64,000 nt of DNA from CAZYBO01 sp964645205 (GTDB lineage Bacteria > Pseudomonadota > Alphaproteobacteria > Rickettsiales > SXRF01), in assembly GCA_964645205.1 (NCBI GenBank), contig CAZYBO010000002.1, forward strand, positions 248,001 to 312,000, written 5' to 3'. How positions within the stretch are numbered: the stretch's first letter is position 1; every line of letters begins with the position of its first letter. The position numbers and the translations under genes were made by a program. A model generated the notes under the pieces. The model did not search any database and was not told where the DNA came from. It saw nothing but the letters and a program-made list of their open reading frames with translations. Shown piece after piece: positions 24,030-31,836 of the stretch.

Positions 24030-24944
24030 ATGGCAAAAGCACAAAGGGTTATTAAGGAAAACGTCAAGATCGGCTTTGAATCGGATACCGTCAAGCTACG
24101 GCTCGATGAAATTTTTCCGCTCAAGATCGTGACGCCAGCCGTGCGTGAGAGCGAGAAATTCAAGCAGATACTGGCCTCCATTCGTGAGATCGGGATTATT
24201 GAACCGCCAGTGATTGCGCCGAAGAAAAAAGGCCAGGACAAACACCATCTGCTGGACGGGCACCTGCGTATCGAGGCGTTGAAGGAAATCGACGAGCGTG
24301 AAGTGATCTGCCTTATTTCCACCGATGATGAAGCATTCACCTACAATAAGCATATCAGTCGCATCTCCACGATTCAGGAACACCGCATGATTCTGCGCGC
24401 CATTAAGCGCGGAGTGTCGGAACAGAAAATCGCCAGGGCGCTTAACCTGAATGTCGCCAACATCGTGAAGAAGCGTAATCTGCTGGACGGCATCTGCCCC
24501 GAGGCAGTGGATTTGCTCAAGGACAAGATGGTGGCGAGCAACGTGTTCAAGGCGCTCAAGCGCATGAAGGCGATGCGCCAAATCGAAGCGGCCACGTTGA
24601 TGAATGATTCCAATACCTATTCCGTTTCCTATGCCAATGCCCTGCTGGCGGCGACGCCGCGTTCGCAGCTTGCTAACCCGGAAGCACCGAAGAAGATCAA
24701 GGGTCTGACCGAGGAGCAAATGGCGCGCATGGAGGCGGAAATGGGCAGCCTACAGGGCGAATACCGCCTGATAGAAGAAAGCTACGGCACGAACGTGCTG
24801 ACGCTCACGGTGGCCAGAAGTTACCTGTCGAAACTGCTGAAAAATCCGCGTATCACGAAATACCTTACCCAGCACCAACCCGAATTCCTTACCCAATTTC
24901 AGAAGATCGTAGCCATGAAGTCACTCGGCGGTGACGCCGACTAA
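24030..24944 (+). CDS. ParB/RepB-like partition-family protein 2 (RepB C-terminal domain)
   Basis: This 304-residue protein starts three bases after the previous stop. Its ParB-like domain reads LRLDEIFPLKIVTPAVRES, then HHLLDGHLRIEALKEI (the GHLR variant of the GxxR box) and HISRISTIQEHRMILRAIKRG. An HTH with ARALNLNVANIVKKRNLLDGICPE and a RepB C-terminal domain (about 165-290) follow. It diverges from protein 1, so the pair is not a recent duplication and may form a heterodimer. No ParA or replication initiator is nearby. A strong terminator at 25057-25103 ends the three-gene unit. Confidence 0.85.
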   Translation: MAKAQRVIKENVKIGFESDTVKLRLDEIFPLKIVTPAVRESEKFKQILASIREIGIIEPPVIAPKKKGQDKHHLLDGHLRIEALKEIDEREVICLISTDDEAFTYNKHISRISTIQEHRMILRAIKRGVSEQKIARALNLNVANIVKKRNLLDGICPEAVDLLKDKMVASNVFKALKRMKAMRQIEAATLMNDSNTYSVSYANALLAATPRSQLANPEAPKKIKGLTEEQMARMEAEMGSLQGEYRLIEESYGTNVLTLTVARSYLSKLLKNPRITKYLTQHQPEFLTQFQKIVAMKSLGGDAD

Positions 24945-24966
24945 CGCCTGCCGGGGATCGGGACCC

Positions 24967-25047
24967 ATGAAGCGCCGGGACCGCAGGAGAAGCCGCACGT
25001 CGGGGCGGATCAAGCGCGGCGGTGGAAACGGCGGCGAACCCGCCTGA
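24967..25047 (+). CDS. Possible 26-residue Arg/Gly-rich peptide
   Basis: An ATG frame of 27 codons begins 22 bases after the RepB-like stop. The predicted peptide is very basic (MKRRDRRRSRTSGRI and a Gly-rich end). It lies between the RepB-like gene and its terminator, so it would be on the same transcript. No good ribosome binding site precedes it, and the local high GC favours chance Arg and Gly codons. I list it only as a weak candidate. Confidence 0.2.
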   Translation: MKRRDRRRSRTSGRIKRGGGNGGEPA

Positions 25048-25056
25048 GCCCACCAC

Positions 25057-25103
25057 ACACCGGCGTTGCAGCCGCGTCTTCTGCGCTCCGCCGGTGTTTT
25101 TTT
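25057..25103 (+). terminator. Rho-independent terminator of the recombinase-ParB-RepB unit
   Basis: ACACCGGCG (25057-25065) pairs perfectly with CGCCGGTGT (25089-25097), and the inner loop is partly structured. The stem is followed on the plus strand by a run of T residues (25097-25103). It lies 113 bases after the RepB-like stop and closes the three-gene operon before the minus-strand sigma-factor gene. Confidence 0.85.
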
Positions 25104-25147
25104 CGATCGCAGGGGTACAGGATGAAATACAGCCAAGCTTTCAATTA

Positions 25148-25846
25148 TCAGCTGGTATCGCTCTTAATATCAACTGCGCGTCGGTAGGACTCGGAAGCCG
25201 ATTCCAGCATGCTGACCGTGTTTTCCACAGTACGCCGCATAATGTAAGCAATTTCCTGTATGGACAGTTGATGCTCATTATAGAAATACAAGGCGTCTCT
25301 TTCGTCAGCTTCCATTCCGTAAACGGCAGCTTCATGCTCAGCAACCATTTCCTCCGGCGTTGGCATATCATCGGGGATTAAATCTTCCCAGCGGTTAAAA
25401 TCGTCAGGCTGATGCCACTCCCAATAAGATGCCCCATCATCGTAAATAGGTTCTTTAGGTATCGGAGATTCTAAAGAGATATCAGCATAACGCCGGAAGT
25501 CTTTCTCCTTCGCCATGATCCTGCCCAGTGTCAAGCGTTGCACGGCCAGTAACCATCCCTTTAGGCTCATGCCATCGGGGCGCTTAGCCCGATGTTCCCA
25601 GGCCCTAATAAGCGTCTCACCTATCAATTCCTCCGGGGTCAGCGTATCTTCATCAAGTTTATCCAAAAATACTTGGTAACGAATCTCTCTGCCTGCCGCA
25701 TCTATAAGTTCAGTCAAAAAAGGTTCAGTAATACGTTTAAAAGTATCTCGGTCTCCTTTAAGCACTTTTTCCCAATCACGGTAGGAATCAAAGGATATGA
25801 CCATGCTGCGCGTTGGCACTTTGGATTTTAAGGATTTCTTTGTCAT
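25148..25846 (-). CDS. ECF-like sigma-70 family protein
   Basis: This 232-residue protein has a region-2-like part (about residues 35-110: LTPEELIGETLIRAWEHR and GWLLAVQRLTLGRI) and a region-4 HTH at about 178-222 (MEADERDALYFYNEHQLSIQEIAYIMRRTVENTVSML). The linker is long and acidic with Trp and Pro. The overall layout is ECF-type, without region 3. It stands at the left end of the stress-gene block and could control part of it, although the promoters I see are RpoH-type. Upstream on its own strand is CTTGAAA-N14-CCCAAAT, a partial heat-shock-like match. Its target promoter is unknown. Confidence 0.75.
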   Translation of the reverse strand: MTKKSLKSKVPTRSMVISFDSYRDWEKVLKGDRDTFKRITEPFLTELIDAAGREIRYQVFLDKLDEDTLTPEELIGETLIRAWEHRAKRPDGMSLKGWLLAVQRLTLGRIMAKEKDFRRYADISLESPIPKEPIYDDGASYWEWHQPDDFNRWEDLIPDDMPTPEEMVAEHEAAVYGMEADERDALYFYNEHQLSIQEIAYIMRRTVENTVSMLESASESYRRAVDIKSDTS

Positions 25847-25964
25847 GGCAAACTCCGTTATTTGCGCTGTACCTCCATAAATACTTATTTGGGTGGAACG
25901 AGTTACATTTCAAGCTGGGAAAATGGGTATAACCTAAATTTTTTGGTTACTAACCGCTAGATCC

Positions 25965-25992
25965 CTTGAAAAATAGCACTCATAAACTATAT
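25965..25992 (+). promoter_or_regulatory. RpoH-type promoter for the 26031 gene
   Basis: CTTG (25965-25968), 17 bases, then ACTATAT (25986-25992). This matches the alphaproteobacterial RpoH consensus CTTG-N17-CYTATNT at all but the first base of the -10. The gene starts 38 bases downstream. A match to a sigma-70 -10 cannot be excluded. Confidence 0.55.
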
Positions 25993-26030
25993 AGAAATTA
26001 CATAAATAACAATACATTAGATGAAACCGT

Positions 26031-26885
26031 ATGGTCTATCAAAGCGCGCAATCTCAGGTTAGGACATTTGGTGAATACGCCGCCGCATGCTCCTACTTGG
26101 AAAAGTCTGAGAAAAATTCCCAGCTAGAATTACGGGCACACACTTTTGACTTTGCGCCATCCGGTGCGGTCACTACGCCTCCGCCTACAGTGGGGGAATC
26201 CCAAGCGCTTAAAAAAGCGCGCGAAAACTTAGTCATCAAGCAGCTTCTGCCGTGTGGGGTAATTGCGCCGCGCGTACTGGATGCATTTTTGCAAATTCCA
26301 CGTGACCGTTTTATCCCCGGCTATGAAGGCTCCACCATCGCCTATGCCGATGCCAGTTTTCCGGTAGGCAAAGGCAGGGTCTGCATGGAGCCGCGCGTAC
26401 TGGGGCTGCTGCTGCAGGCCGCCAATATCACCAAGGAAAAGGATGTGCTGCTAATCGGATGCGGCAGCGGCTATGAGGCGGCGGTGGCAAGCAGAATCGC
26501 GCGTCATGTCACGGCGGTCGAGTGCCACGGAGAGTTGGTAAGGAAAGCGGAAGATACGCTAGCCCGCCTTGGCTGCAGCAACGTGCGGCTTATCAAGGTG
26601 GACAAACTTACCGGCCGGTTCTGGCCCAGTTTCGCGCCCTACGATGTGGCGCTGATCAATGGCGCGATTGAGGGCGATCCGCCGTCTCATTTTGCCAGCT
26701 TGCTCAAGCAGGGCGACCTTATGCGCGAAGGCGGCGTACTGCTGACGGTAAAGCGCGAAGGTGAATATCTAGGCAAAGCCATGCGTTACCTTAATATCAG
26801 AGGCAAACTGTATGGCCGTGAACTTGAGCTTGCGCAGGTGCCGCCACTGCCGGAATTCACACGTCCGGAAGGATTCAGGTTTTAG
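26031..26885 (+). CDS. Protein-L-isoaspartate O-methyltransferase-like protein
   Basis: This protein has 284 residues. After an N-terminal extension of about 65 residues, the PIMT fold begins: VLDAFLQIPRDRFIPGYEG, then AYADASFPVGKGRVCMEPRVLGLLLQAA, where SISQP of canonical PIMT is replaced by a different segment. The SAM motif VLLIGCGSGYEAAVASRIARHVTAVE follows at about 140-165. PIMTs repair age- and heat-damaged isoaspartyl residues, which suits the stress island around it. Because the SISQP-like substrate loop is altered, the true substrate may differ. It ends overlapping phaZ by four bases, convergently. A heat-shock-type promoter lies just upstream. Confidence 0.75.
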   Translation: MVYQSAQSQVRTFGEYAAACSYLEKSEKNSQLELRAHTFDFAPSGAVTTPPPTVGESQALKKARENLVIKQLLPCGVIAPRVLDAFLQIPRDRFIPGYEGSTIAYADASFPVGKGRVCMEPRVLGLLLQAANITKEKDVLLIGCGSGYEAAVASRIARHVTAVECHGELVRKAEDTLARLGCSNVRLIKVDKLTGRFWPSFAPYDVALINGAIEGDPPSHFASLLKQGDLMREGGVLLTVKREGEYLGKAMRYLNIRGKLYGRELELAQVPPLPEFTRPEGFRF

Positions 26886-28129
26886 GCTTGTTCCGCTGAC
26901 CGCATGAACTCCAGAATGAGCGGCGCTATTTCGTCACGGTAGCGCGAGCCGTTGAACAGCCCGTAATGCCCGACATTCTTTTGCAGATGATACCGCTTTT
27001 TCGCTTCCGGAATATTGACGCACAAATCCAGCGCGGCGCGTGTCTGCCCGATGCCCGCGATGTCATCACGCCCGCCTTCGATCGCCAGCAAGGCCGTTTT
27101 TGAAATCGCCGAGAGGTCAACCGGGCGCCCGCGCCAGGTCATCGTGCCTTCCGGCAGCGCGAATTCCCGGAACACGGTGGAAATGGTCTGCATGTAGAAC
27201 TCAGCGGTCAGATCCATCACTGAGAAATATTCCTTGTAAAAACTCACAATTGTCTGTGTGTCCTTTTCGTTGCCGGTGGCGATATTGCGGTAAAGCTTGT
27301 TCGCGGATTCCAGATGGCGCGGCATGTTCATCGCCAGAAAACCGAAAAGCTGCAGGAAGCCGGGATAAACCGCCCGCATCGCGCCTGGATAGCGCGGCGG
27401 CACCAGCGTGATCAGATTTTGGGTGAACCACTCTTCGTGCTGCCCCGAAGCCAGCGCGTTGACTTCGGTGGGCGATTTGCGGGCATCGACCGGCCCGCCC
27501 ATCAGAATCATGGATTTAGGGATATGCGGATCATCTTCCGCCGACATCAGGGCCACCGCCGCCAGCACCGGCACCGTGGGCTGGCAGACCGCGAAAACAT
27601 GCACATCCGGGCCGAGCCTGCGCAGGAAATCCATTACATAGGAAATATAATCGTTAAGATCGAAGCCGCCCTTGGCGAGCGGAACGTCGCGCGCATTCTT
27701 CCAGTCGGTGAGATACACATCCGCATGCGGCAGCAGCGCTTCCACCGTGCCGCGCAAGAGCGTGGAATAATGCCCGGCCATCGGCGCCACGATCAGCAGC
27801 CTCGGCTGCTTGGTCTCCGTCTCTTTCTTGAAATGCAGCAGATCGCAGAAGGGATAATCCTCCAGCACCTCCTGCCGCACTTTCACCTGCTTGCCATCGA
27901 CGGCGCACGCCGCAATGCCGAATTCCGGTTTCCGGTAGGTCATCCCCAGCCCATGCAGCGCTTGGAGATTAGCCACCGCCGCCCGGCCGAATTCCGTTGA
28001 ATTGAGCGGCGGCAGGCTGTTCGAGTAAAAATCCAGGCCGCTTTCGATCAGCTCGTGCACCGGCGCATGCAGCTGCCGGTACATATCCATCAAATTATAC
28101 AGGGAATAATGTTGAAGAAAGTTAAACAC
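26882..28129 (-). CDS. phaZ: Intracellular polyhydroxyalkanoate depolymerase PhaZ
   Basis: This 415-residue alpha/beta-hydrolase degrades storage PHB granules. The nucleophile box is VFAVCQPTVP (Cys rather than Ser, as in the type I intracellular depolymerases), with LLIVAPMAGHYSTLLRGTVE and DVYLTDWKNARDVPL before it and the catalytic His in KNVGHYGLFNGSRYRDEI near the C-terminus. The length matches the family. It is the last gene of a minus-strand run from marC through hdeD, with only three bases between it and hdeD. A link between PHB mobilisation and heat or acid stress is plausible, but here it is inferred only from the operon. Confidence 0.92.
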   Translation of the reverse strand: MFNFLQHYSLYNLMDMYRQLHAPVHELIESGLDFYSNSLPPLNSTEFGRAAVANLQALHGLGMTYRKPEFGIAACAVDGKQVKVRQEVLEDYPFCDLLHFKKETETKQPRLLIVAPMAGHYSTLLRGTVEALLPHADVYLTDWKNARDVPLAKGGFDLNDYISYVMDFLRRLGPDVHVFAVCQPTVPVLAAVALMSAEDDPHIPKSMILMGGPVDARKSPTEVNALASGQHEEWFTQNLITLVPPRYPGAMRAVYPGFLQLFGFLAMNMPRHLESANKLYRNIATGNEKDTQTIVSFYKEYFSVMDLTAEFYMQTISTVFREFALPEGTMTWRGRPVDLSAISKTALLAIEGGRDDIAGIGQTRAALDLCVNIPEAKKRYHLQKNVGHYGLFNGSRYRDEIAPLILEFMRSAEQA

Positions 28130-28132
28130 CGC

Positions 28133-28711
28133 CTATCTCCCCGCTTTCCATGCCAGCATCAACAGCGCGAATCCGTAAAGCAGCAGGTTGATGGCGATGA
28201 TCCAACCTAGATAAAGAATGCCGAGTTCGGGAAAGCCGATCCACAGCAGCGCCGCCAGAATAAGTGTCACAATACCGGCAAGCAGCATCCACCGCCAGTT
28301 GCGCACTGGGCGGAACTGGAAGGCCAGCAGAATCTCGAAGACGCCTTCCAAGGTTAAAAAGACCGCCACTAGCGTCACTAGGGCTATCAATCCCGTGAAT
28401 GGATCGAAAATCATGATGCCGCCCGCAATCAGCGACAGCAGGCTTGACAGCACCGACCACCAGTGAATCTTCGATTTTAGCGTCATGAATAATTGCGCCG
28501 CGCCGCTTACCAGCAGTAACGCGCCAATCAATATGCCCATGCCAAGCGCCGTCGCGCCGGGCAGCACGGCGGCCAGAATGCCGCAAAGAACAAACAAAAT
28601 GCCCTGAAAGACATACCAGCCCCGGTGGCGGCTGATATTTTCGGCGATCCGCCGGTTCAGCGCCTCGAAATCGATGGCCAGCGCGGCTGATTTTTTAATG
28701 AATAAGGCCAT
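28133..28711 (-). CDS. hdeD: HdeD family membrane protein
   Basis: This 192-residue protein has six predicted hydrophobic spans arranged in pairs (for example GWYVFQGILFVLCGILAAVLPG, MGILIGALLLVSGAAQLFM, WMLLAGIVTLILAALLW), the DUF308/HdeD repeat pattern. HdeD is linked to acid resistance at high cell density in enterobacteria and is a standard member of heat- and stress-tolerance islands. Its molecular activity is unknown. It is tightly packed between cbpM and phaZ, so it is cotranscribed with the DnaJ system. Confidence 0.9.
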   Translation of the reverse strand: MALFIKKSAALAIDFEALNRRIAENISRHRGWYVFQGILFVLCGILAAVLPGATALGMGILIGALLLVSGAAQLFMTLKSKIHWWSVLSSLLSLIAGGIMIFDPFTGLIALVTLVAVFLTLEGVFEILLAFQFRPVRNWRWMLLAGIVTLILAALLWIGFPELGILYLGWIIAINLLLYGFALLMLAWKAGR

Positions 28712-28713
28712 GG

Positions 28714-29058
28714 CTATTCCTCCTCCTGTTGATGGCTCGCTTCGGCGAGCAATGAAAAAATCTCCGCCTGCACATTGCGCGGCTGGCGTTCAATGGCGCC
28801 GGTAAGTTTGCGCATGCGTGAGCGCAGGGCGTATATCTGATCGAGCAGCGACAGCACCACATCCACCGCGTCGTCGCCCACCTGCATGTCATGCCGCAGT
28901 TGCTGGATCAACTGAATGCGGGCGATGTCGATCTCCTCGAAATACCAGGTTTCCCGCTCACGGATTGGCCGCACCCAGGCGCGGTTGATATAATCCTCTA
29001 GCGTATCGCGGCCAAGCACGAGATCCAGCGCTTCCAGCACTTCATCGAAGGTTTTCAT
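28714..29058 (-). CDS. cbpM: Chaperone modulator CbpM
   Basis: This 114-residue MerR-like helical protein is known to bind the J-domain of CbpA and inhibit it. Features are DYINRAWVRPIRERETWYFEEIDIARIQLIQQLRHDMQVGDDAVDVVLSLLDQIYALRSRM, which match CbpM/YccV-like MerR_2 proteins. The start codon overlaps the end of cbpA by four bases. The cbpA-cbpM pair lies inside the run of stress genes and would supply a regulated DnaJ cochaperone to DnaK encoded elsewhere. Confidence 0.9.
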   Translation of the reverse strand: MKTFDEVLEALDLVLGRDTLEDYINRAWVRPIRERETWYFEEIDIARIQLIQQLRHDMQVGDDAVDVVLSLLDQIYALRSRMRKLTGAIERQPRNVQAEIFSLLAEASHQQEEE

Positions 29059-29963
29059 AGCGTGCCCTCCATGTGCTTGCGTGGATTATAACTGTGCGCG
29101 GAGGCCCATTTGCGCATAAATTCCTCCAACTCTTTGTCGATGTTTTCCGGCATGATCAGTTTTAGCTTGATGTACTGGTCTCCGCCTTTGATGCCTTTTC
29201 CCTTCAGTCTAAGCATGGTGCCGGTGCTTGCGCCTTTGGGCACATTGGTTTCGACAGGCCCATGAATGGTCGGCACGCGGACTTTGCCTCCCAGCGCGCT
29301 CTCATGAATACCGACAGGAAGCTCAATATGGATGTCATGGCCCTTGCGCGTGAAAAGCGTGTGCGGGCGGATATGCACTTCCACATACGCGTCTCCCGGC
29401 GCGGAGCGGGCGGAGCCTTGGCCGCCTTGGCCTTTTAGCCGCAATTTCTGACCATCTTCGATGCCGGCCGGAATATTGATATCGAGCGTTTTTCCATCCG
29501 GCATGGTGACCCGCTTTTTGCCGCCAAGCACGCTTTCCATGAAATCGATCTCGATGGCGTAATACGCGTCCGCCGCCTGGCGTTTGAACCCGGCGTGACG
29601 GCCGCCAACACCGCCGCCGAAAAAAGAACCGAAAACATCCTCGATATCTTCCGGAGAGAAGTCGCCGCCACTGAAATGATAACGCCGTCCCTGCGGCCCC
29701 TCGGCGAAGTCGCGGTAATAGCGCTGCTGATATTGCGGCTGGCCTTCCATATCGATCTCCCCGCGGTCGAAAGCGGCGCGTTTTTCCTTGTCCATCAGCA
29801 CATCATTGGCGGCGTTGATCTCCTTGAACTTCTCCGCCGCTTCCTTGTTACCGGGATTAAGATCGGGATGATGCTTCCTGGCAAGCTTGCGGAACGCCGC
29901 CTTTATTTCCTTTTCATCCGCGTTCTTTCCTACACCTAGAATGTCATAAGGATTCTTCGCCAT
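29055..29963 (-). CDS. cbpA: DnaJ-class cochaperone CbpA
   Basis: This 302-residue protein has an N-terminal J domain (residues 4-68) with the HPD motif in KHHPDLNPGNKEA and DRG at its end. A Gly/Phe-rich stretch (FGSFFGGGVGG) and a two-lobed DnaJ C-terminal domain (about 115-290, KKRVTMPDGKTLDINIPAGI, GDAYVEVHIRPHTLFTRKGHDI) follow. The cysteine-rich zinc domain of true DnaJ is missing, so it is CbpA-type. It stimulates DnaK ATPase and binds unfolded clients. It lies two bases from the upstream marC and overlaps cbpM. Confidence 0.93.
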   Translation of the reverse strand: MAKNPYDILGVGKNADEKEIKAAFRKLARKHHPDLNPGNKEAAEKFKEINAANDVLMDKEKRAAFDRGEIDMEGQPQYQQRYYRDFAEGPQGRRYHFSGGDFSPEDIEDVFGSFFGGGVGGRHAGFKRQAADAYYAIEIDFMESVLGGKKRVTMPDGKTLDINIPAGIEDGQKLRLKGQGGQGSARSAPGDAYVEVHIRPHTLFTRKGHDIHIELPVGIHESALGGKVRVPTIHGPVETNVPKGASTGTMLRLKGKGIKGGDQYIKLKLIMPENIDKELEEFMRKWASAHSYNPRKHMEGTL

Positions 29964-29965
29964 AA

Positions 29966-30595
29966 TTACTCCGCCAGTCCCGGTAAAAGATTTTTAAGCC
30001 CGCTGACGATGAATTCGACCGACATCGCCGCCAGGATCAAGCCCATTACCCGCATCATCACGTTCATCGATGTCCGGCTCATTCGGTCGCCGATCTGCGG
30101 CGCGAGGTGAAGGGTTGCCCATACGCTTAAAGCTACCAGCGCGCAGATAGCGATCAAGGCGATTTTACCGCCAATATCCATCATCTGATTACTGTAGACG
30201 ATGGTGGTGCTGATTGCGCCCGGCCCGGCTAGCAGCGGCAGCGCCAACGGCACGATGGCTACCGAATCGCTGTCAATCGCTTCTTCGTCTTCCTCTGGAG
30301 TATGGCGGGTGCGCCCGCGCCGCGCCTGCAGCATGTTGAAGGCGATGAATAGCAGTAAAATACCGCCCGCCACCCGGAAGGCGTCCACGCTGATATTAAA
30401 GAAATGCAACAATGCTTCCCCGGTAATAACCGTCACGATCAGAATAACTCCTACCGCCAGCGCGGCGGCGCGGGCGGTTTCCCTGCGCCTATCCTGCATG
30501 TTTTCGGTGAAGCTCAGGAACAGAGGCACGGTTCCCACCGGATTAGTGATGGCAAACAGAGTGGTGAATATCTGTATGCAGTCATTCCAACTCAT
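29966..30595 (-). CDS. MarC family membrane protein (copy 2)
   Basis: This 209-residue protein with six hydrophobic spans has FATTNPVGTVPLF-like and AGPGAISTTIVYSN motifs. The PVGT and PLLAGPGAI sequences are the two conserved inverted halves of the MarC/UPF0056 family. MarC proteins are inner-membrane proteins of unknown activity, once linked to multiple antibiotic resistance. The second copy lies directly upstream, and the two differ in many positions, so they are old paralogues. It is two bases from cbpA in the same operon. Confidence 0.88.
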   Translation of the reverse strand: MSWNDCIQIFTTLFAITNPVGTVPLFLSFTENMQDRRRETARAAALAVGVILIVTVITGEALLHFFNISVDAFRVAGGILLLFIAFNMLQARRGRTRHTPEEDEEAIDSDSVAIVPLALPLLAGPGAISTTIVYSNQMMDIGGKIALIAICALVALSVWATLHLAPQIGDRMSRTSMNVMMRVMGLILAAMSVEFIVSGLKNLLPGLAE

Positions 30596-30599
30596 AAAA

Positions 30600-31238
30600 T
30601 TACCCCGTAAGCCCCGGCAGTTGATTCTTAATCCCTGTCATAATGAAATTCACTCCGATGGCCGCGACGATCAGCGCCATGATGCGCGCGGTGACATTGA
30701 TGCCGGTGGTGCCCATTAGCTTTTTAAGGGGAAGCGCCAAGCGCAGCGTCAGCGCCACCAGCAATCCCATCACCACCACAGCGGCAATCAGCCATGCCTT
30801 TTCCTCCCAGCCGGAGGCATCGGTGGACATCGTCACCAGAATGCTGATTTCCGCAGGACCCACCAGAAGCGGGAACGCCAGCGGGGTAATGGCGATGGCG
30901 GTGACATTTTCCGCTTCCGCCTCGGCCAACTCTTCGGGTGTCTGTGTCAGGCCGCCCGCATGCGCCTGGAACATATTAAAGGCGATGAAAAGCATTAACA
31001 GGCCACCCGCGATACGGAAATCGTCCAGGCTTACGTTAAAGAATGTGAGTATATGCTCTCCCAGCAGCACGGAGCCAACGAGCAAACAGGTGATGGAGAC
31101 AGTGGCGAGGACGATAATACGCAGCGCCACCTCCTTGGAGGCGGTCTTAATTAAATGTAAATAAACCGGGATGACCCCAATGGGATCGGTCACGGCATAA
31201 AGCAGCGCCACCACACCGATAAACTGGTTCCAATCCAT
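30600..31238 (-). CDS. MarC family membrane protein (copy 1, operon start)
   Basis: This 212-residue protein with six hydrophobic spans has AVTDPIGVIPVYL and PLAFPLLVGPAEISILV motifs, the twin signatures of the MarC/UPF0056 family. It is the first gene of the minus-strand run marC-marC-cbpA-cbpM-hdeD-phaZ. A heat-shock-type promoter match lies 40-66 bases upstream (31277-31304). The function is unknown; tandem MarC genes beside chaperones suggest an envelope-stress role, which is an inference. Confidence 0.88.
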   Translation of the reverse strand: MDWNQFIGVVALLYAVTDPIGVIPVYLHLIKTASKEVALRIIVLATVSITCLLVGSVLLGEHILTFFNVSLDDFRIAGGLLMLFIAFNMFQAHAGGLTQTPEELAEAEAENVTAIAITPLAFPLLVGPAEISILVTMSTDASGWEEKAWLIAAVVVMGLLVALTLRLALPLKKLMGTTGINVTARIMALIVAAIGVNFIMTGIKNQLPGLTG

Positions 31239-31276
31239 AGATTTTCCGTAATTTTATAGATCGAGTTTATTGATAG

Positions 31277-31304
31277 ATGTAAGTCGCTTACCTGAGATTT
31301 CAAG
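31277..31304 (-). promoter_or_regulatory. RpoH-type promoter for the marC-to-phaZ run
   Basis: On the minus strand CTTG (complement of 31301-31304), 17 bases, then CTTACAT (complement of 31277-31283). This matches CTTG-N17-CYTATNT with one mismatch in the -10 (C for T). The first gene starts 39 bases further on. It would place the whole six-gene run under heat-shock control. Confidence 0.6.
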
Positions 31305-31362
31305 TTTGAATCCACAGAATTGTTTCATCTTCTGACTAACGTAATAAATGAATGGAGGCCAT

Positions 31363-31449
31363 ATGCTGCTGGAAGAAACGGACGTGCCCTTATTCAGCGC
31401 TAATGCACCACCGCAGAGAGGAGGCTACTGTGCGGAAGATATTCGATAG
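31363..31449 (+). CDS. Small ORF, 28 residues, with strong ribosome binding site
   Basis: Reads MLLEETDVPLFSANAPPQRG and on to CAEDIR. ATGGAGGCC places GGAGG eight bases before the ATG at 31363. The peptide has no recognised family. It sits in a 350-bp plus-strand stretch without a larger gene and overlaps a second tiny frame, forming a possible leader or micro-operon ahead of the membrane-protein gene at 31591. The evidence is the ribosome binding site and conserved-looking arrangement only. Confidence 0.4.
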   Translation: MLLEETDVPLFSANAPPQRGGYCAEDIR

Positions 31450-31516
31450 CGCAGTATCGCTTTATAAAACACGCCAGCAGCCCGCTAATCGAAATGCGGA
31501 AAGCTTGAAAAAATAG
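31430..31516 (+). CDS. Small basic ORF, 28 residues, GTG start
   Basis: Starts at GTG 31430 with GAGGAGG seven to nine bases upstream, and reads MRKIFDSAVSLYKTRQQPAN to the end SLKK. It overlaps the previous tiny frame by 20 bases. It is Lys/Arg-rich with an amphipathic start. No family is known. Its end overlaps the -35 of the heat-shock promoter for the next gene, so it may be part of a compact stress transcript. Confidence 0.35.
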   Translation: MRKIFDSAVSLYKTRQQPANRNAESLKK

Positions 31517-31532
31517 CTGCGCCTCCCCATAT
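31504..31532 (+). promoter_or_regulatory. Canonical sigma-32/RpoH promoter for the 31591 gene
   Basis: CTTGAAA (31504-31510) is followed 14 bases later by CCCCATAT (31525-31532). This is the textbook enterobacterial sigma-32 promoter and also fits CTTG-N18-CYTATNT apart from one -10 base. The gene starts about 58 bases downstream. The -10 overlaps a small hairpin (CCCAT...ATGGG). Confidence 0.75.
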
Positions 31533-31590
31533 TTAAACATGGGAATCAACTGCTAACAGAAGGAGAATATAGCGAGAGGAGGTAATATCC

Positions 31591-31836
31591 ATGCGTGCGA
31601 TCACAACCAGCGGCTATACGTTTGCCTACCATGAAACGCTACACCGGCCTAACCAGGATTGGCGCAAGCAAAGTCCTTACTGGCTGGCCGTTTTATCGGC
31701 GGTGTTGGCGGGCTTGCTGATATGGATGTTTCCCAACAAGGTGGAAGACGGTGTGTTAAATCCCGCCGCTTCTCCGGAAATTAAGACTGAGGAACTGGTG
31801 CCACTTCCAACATCCGCTTTTGATTTTCTTGCATAA
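31591..31836 (+). CDS. Small single-span membrane protein
   Basis: This 81-residue protein has a soluble start (MRAITTSGYTFAYHETLHRP), one membrane helix (about residues 31-48, WLAVLSAVLAGLLIWMF) and an acidic, Pro-rich tail (EIKTEELVPLPTSAFDFLA). No family was recognised. GAGGAGGTAAT is an excellent ribosome binding site just before the ATG. It follows a canonical sigma-32 promoter and precedes a bidirectional terminator, so it is a well-defined heat-shock-type single gene. The role is unknown; a membrane-stress peptide is an inference. Confidence 0.7.
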   Translation: MRAITTSGYTFAYHETLHRPNQDWRKQSPYWLAVLSAVLAGLLIWMFPNKVEDGVLNPAASPEIKTEELVPLPTSAFDFLA

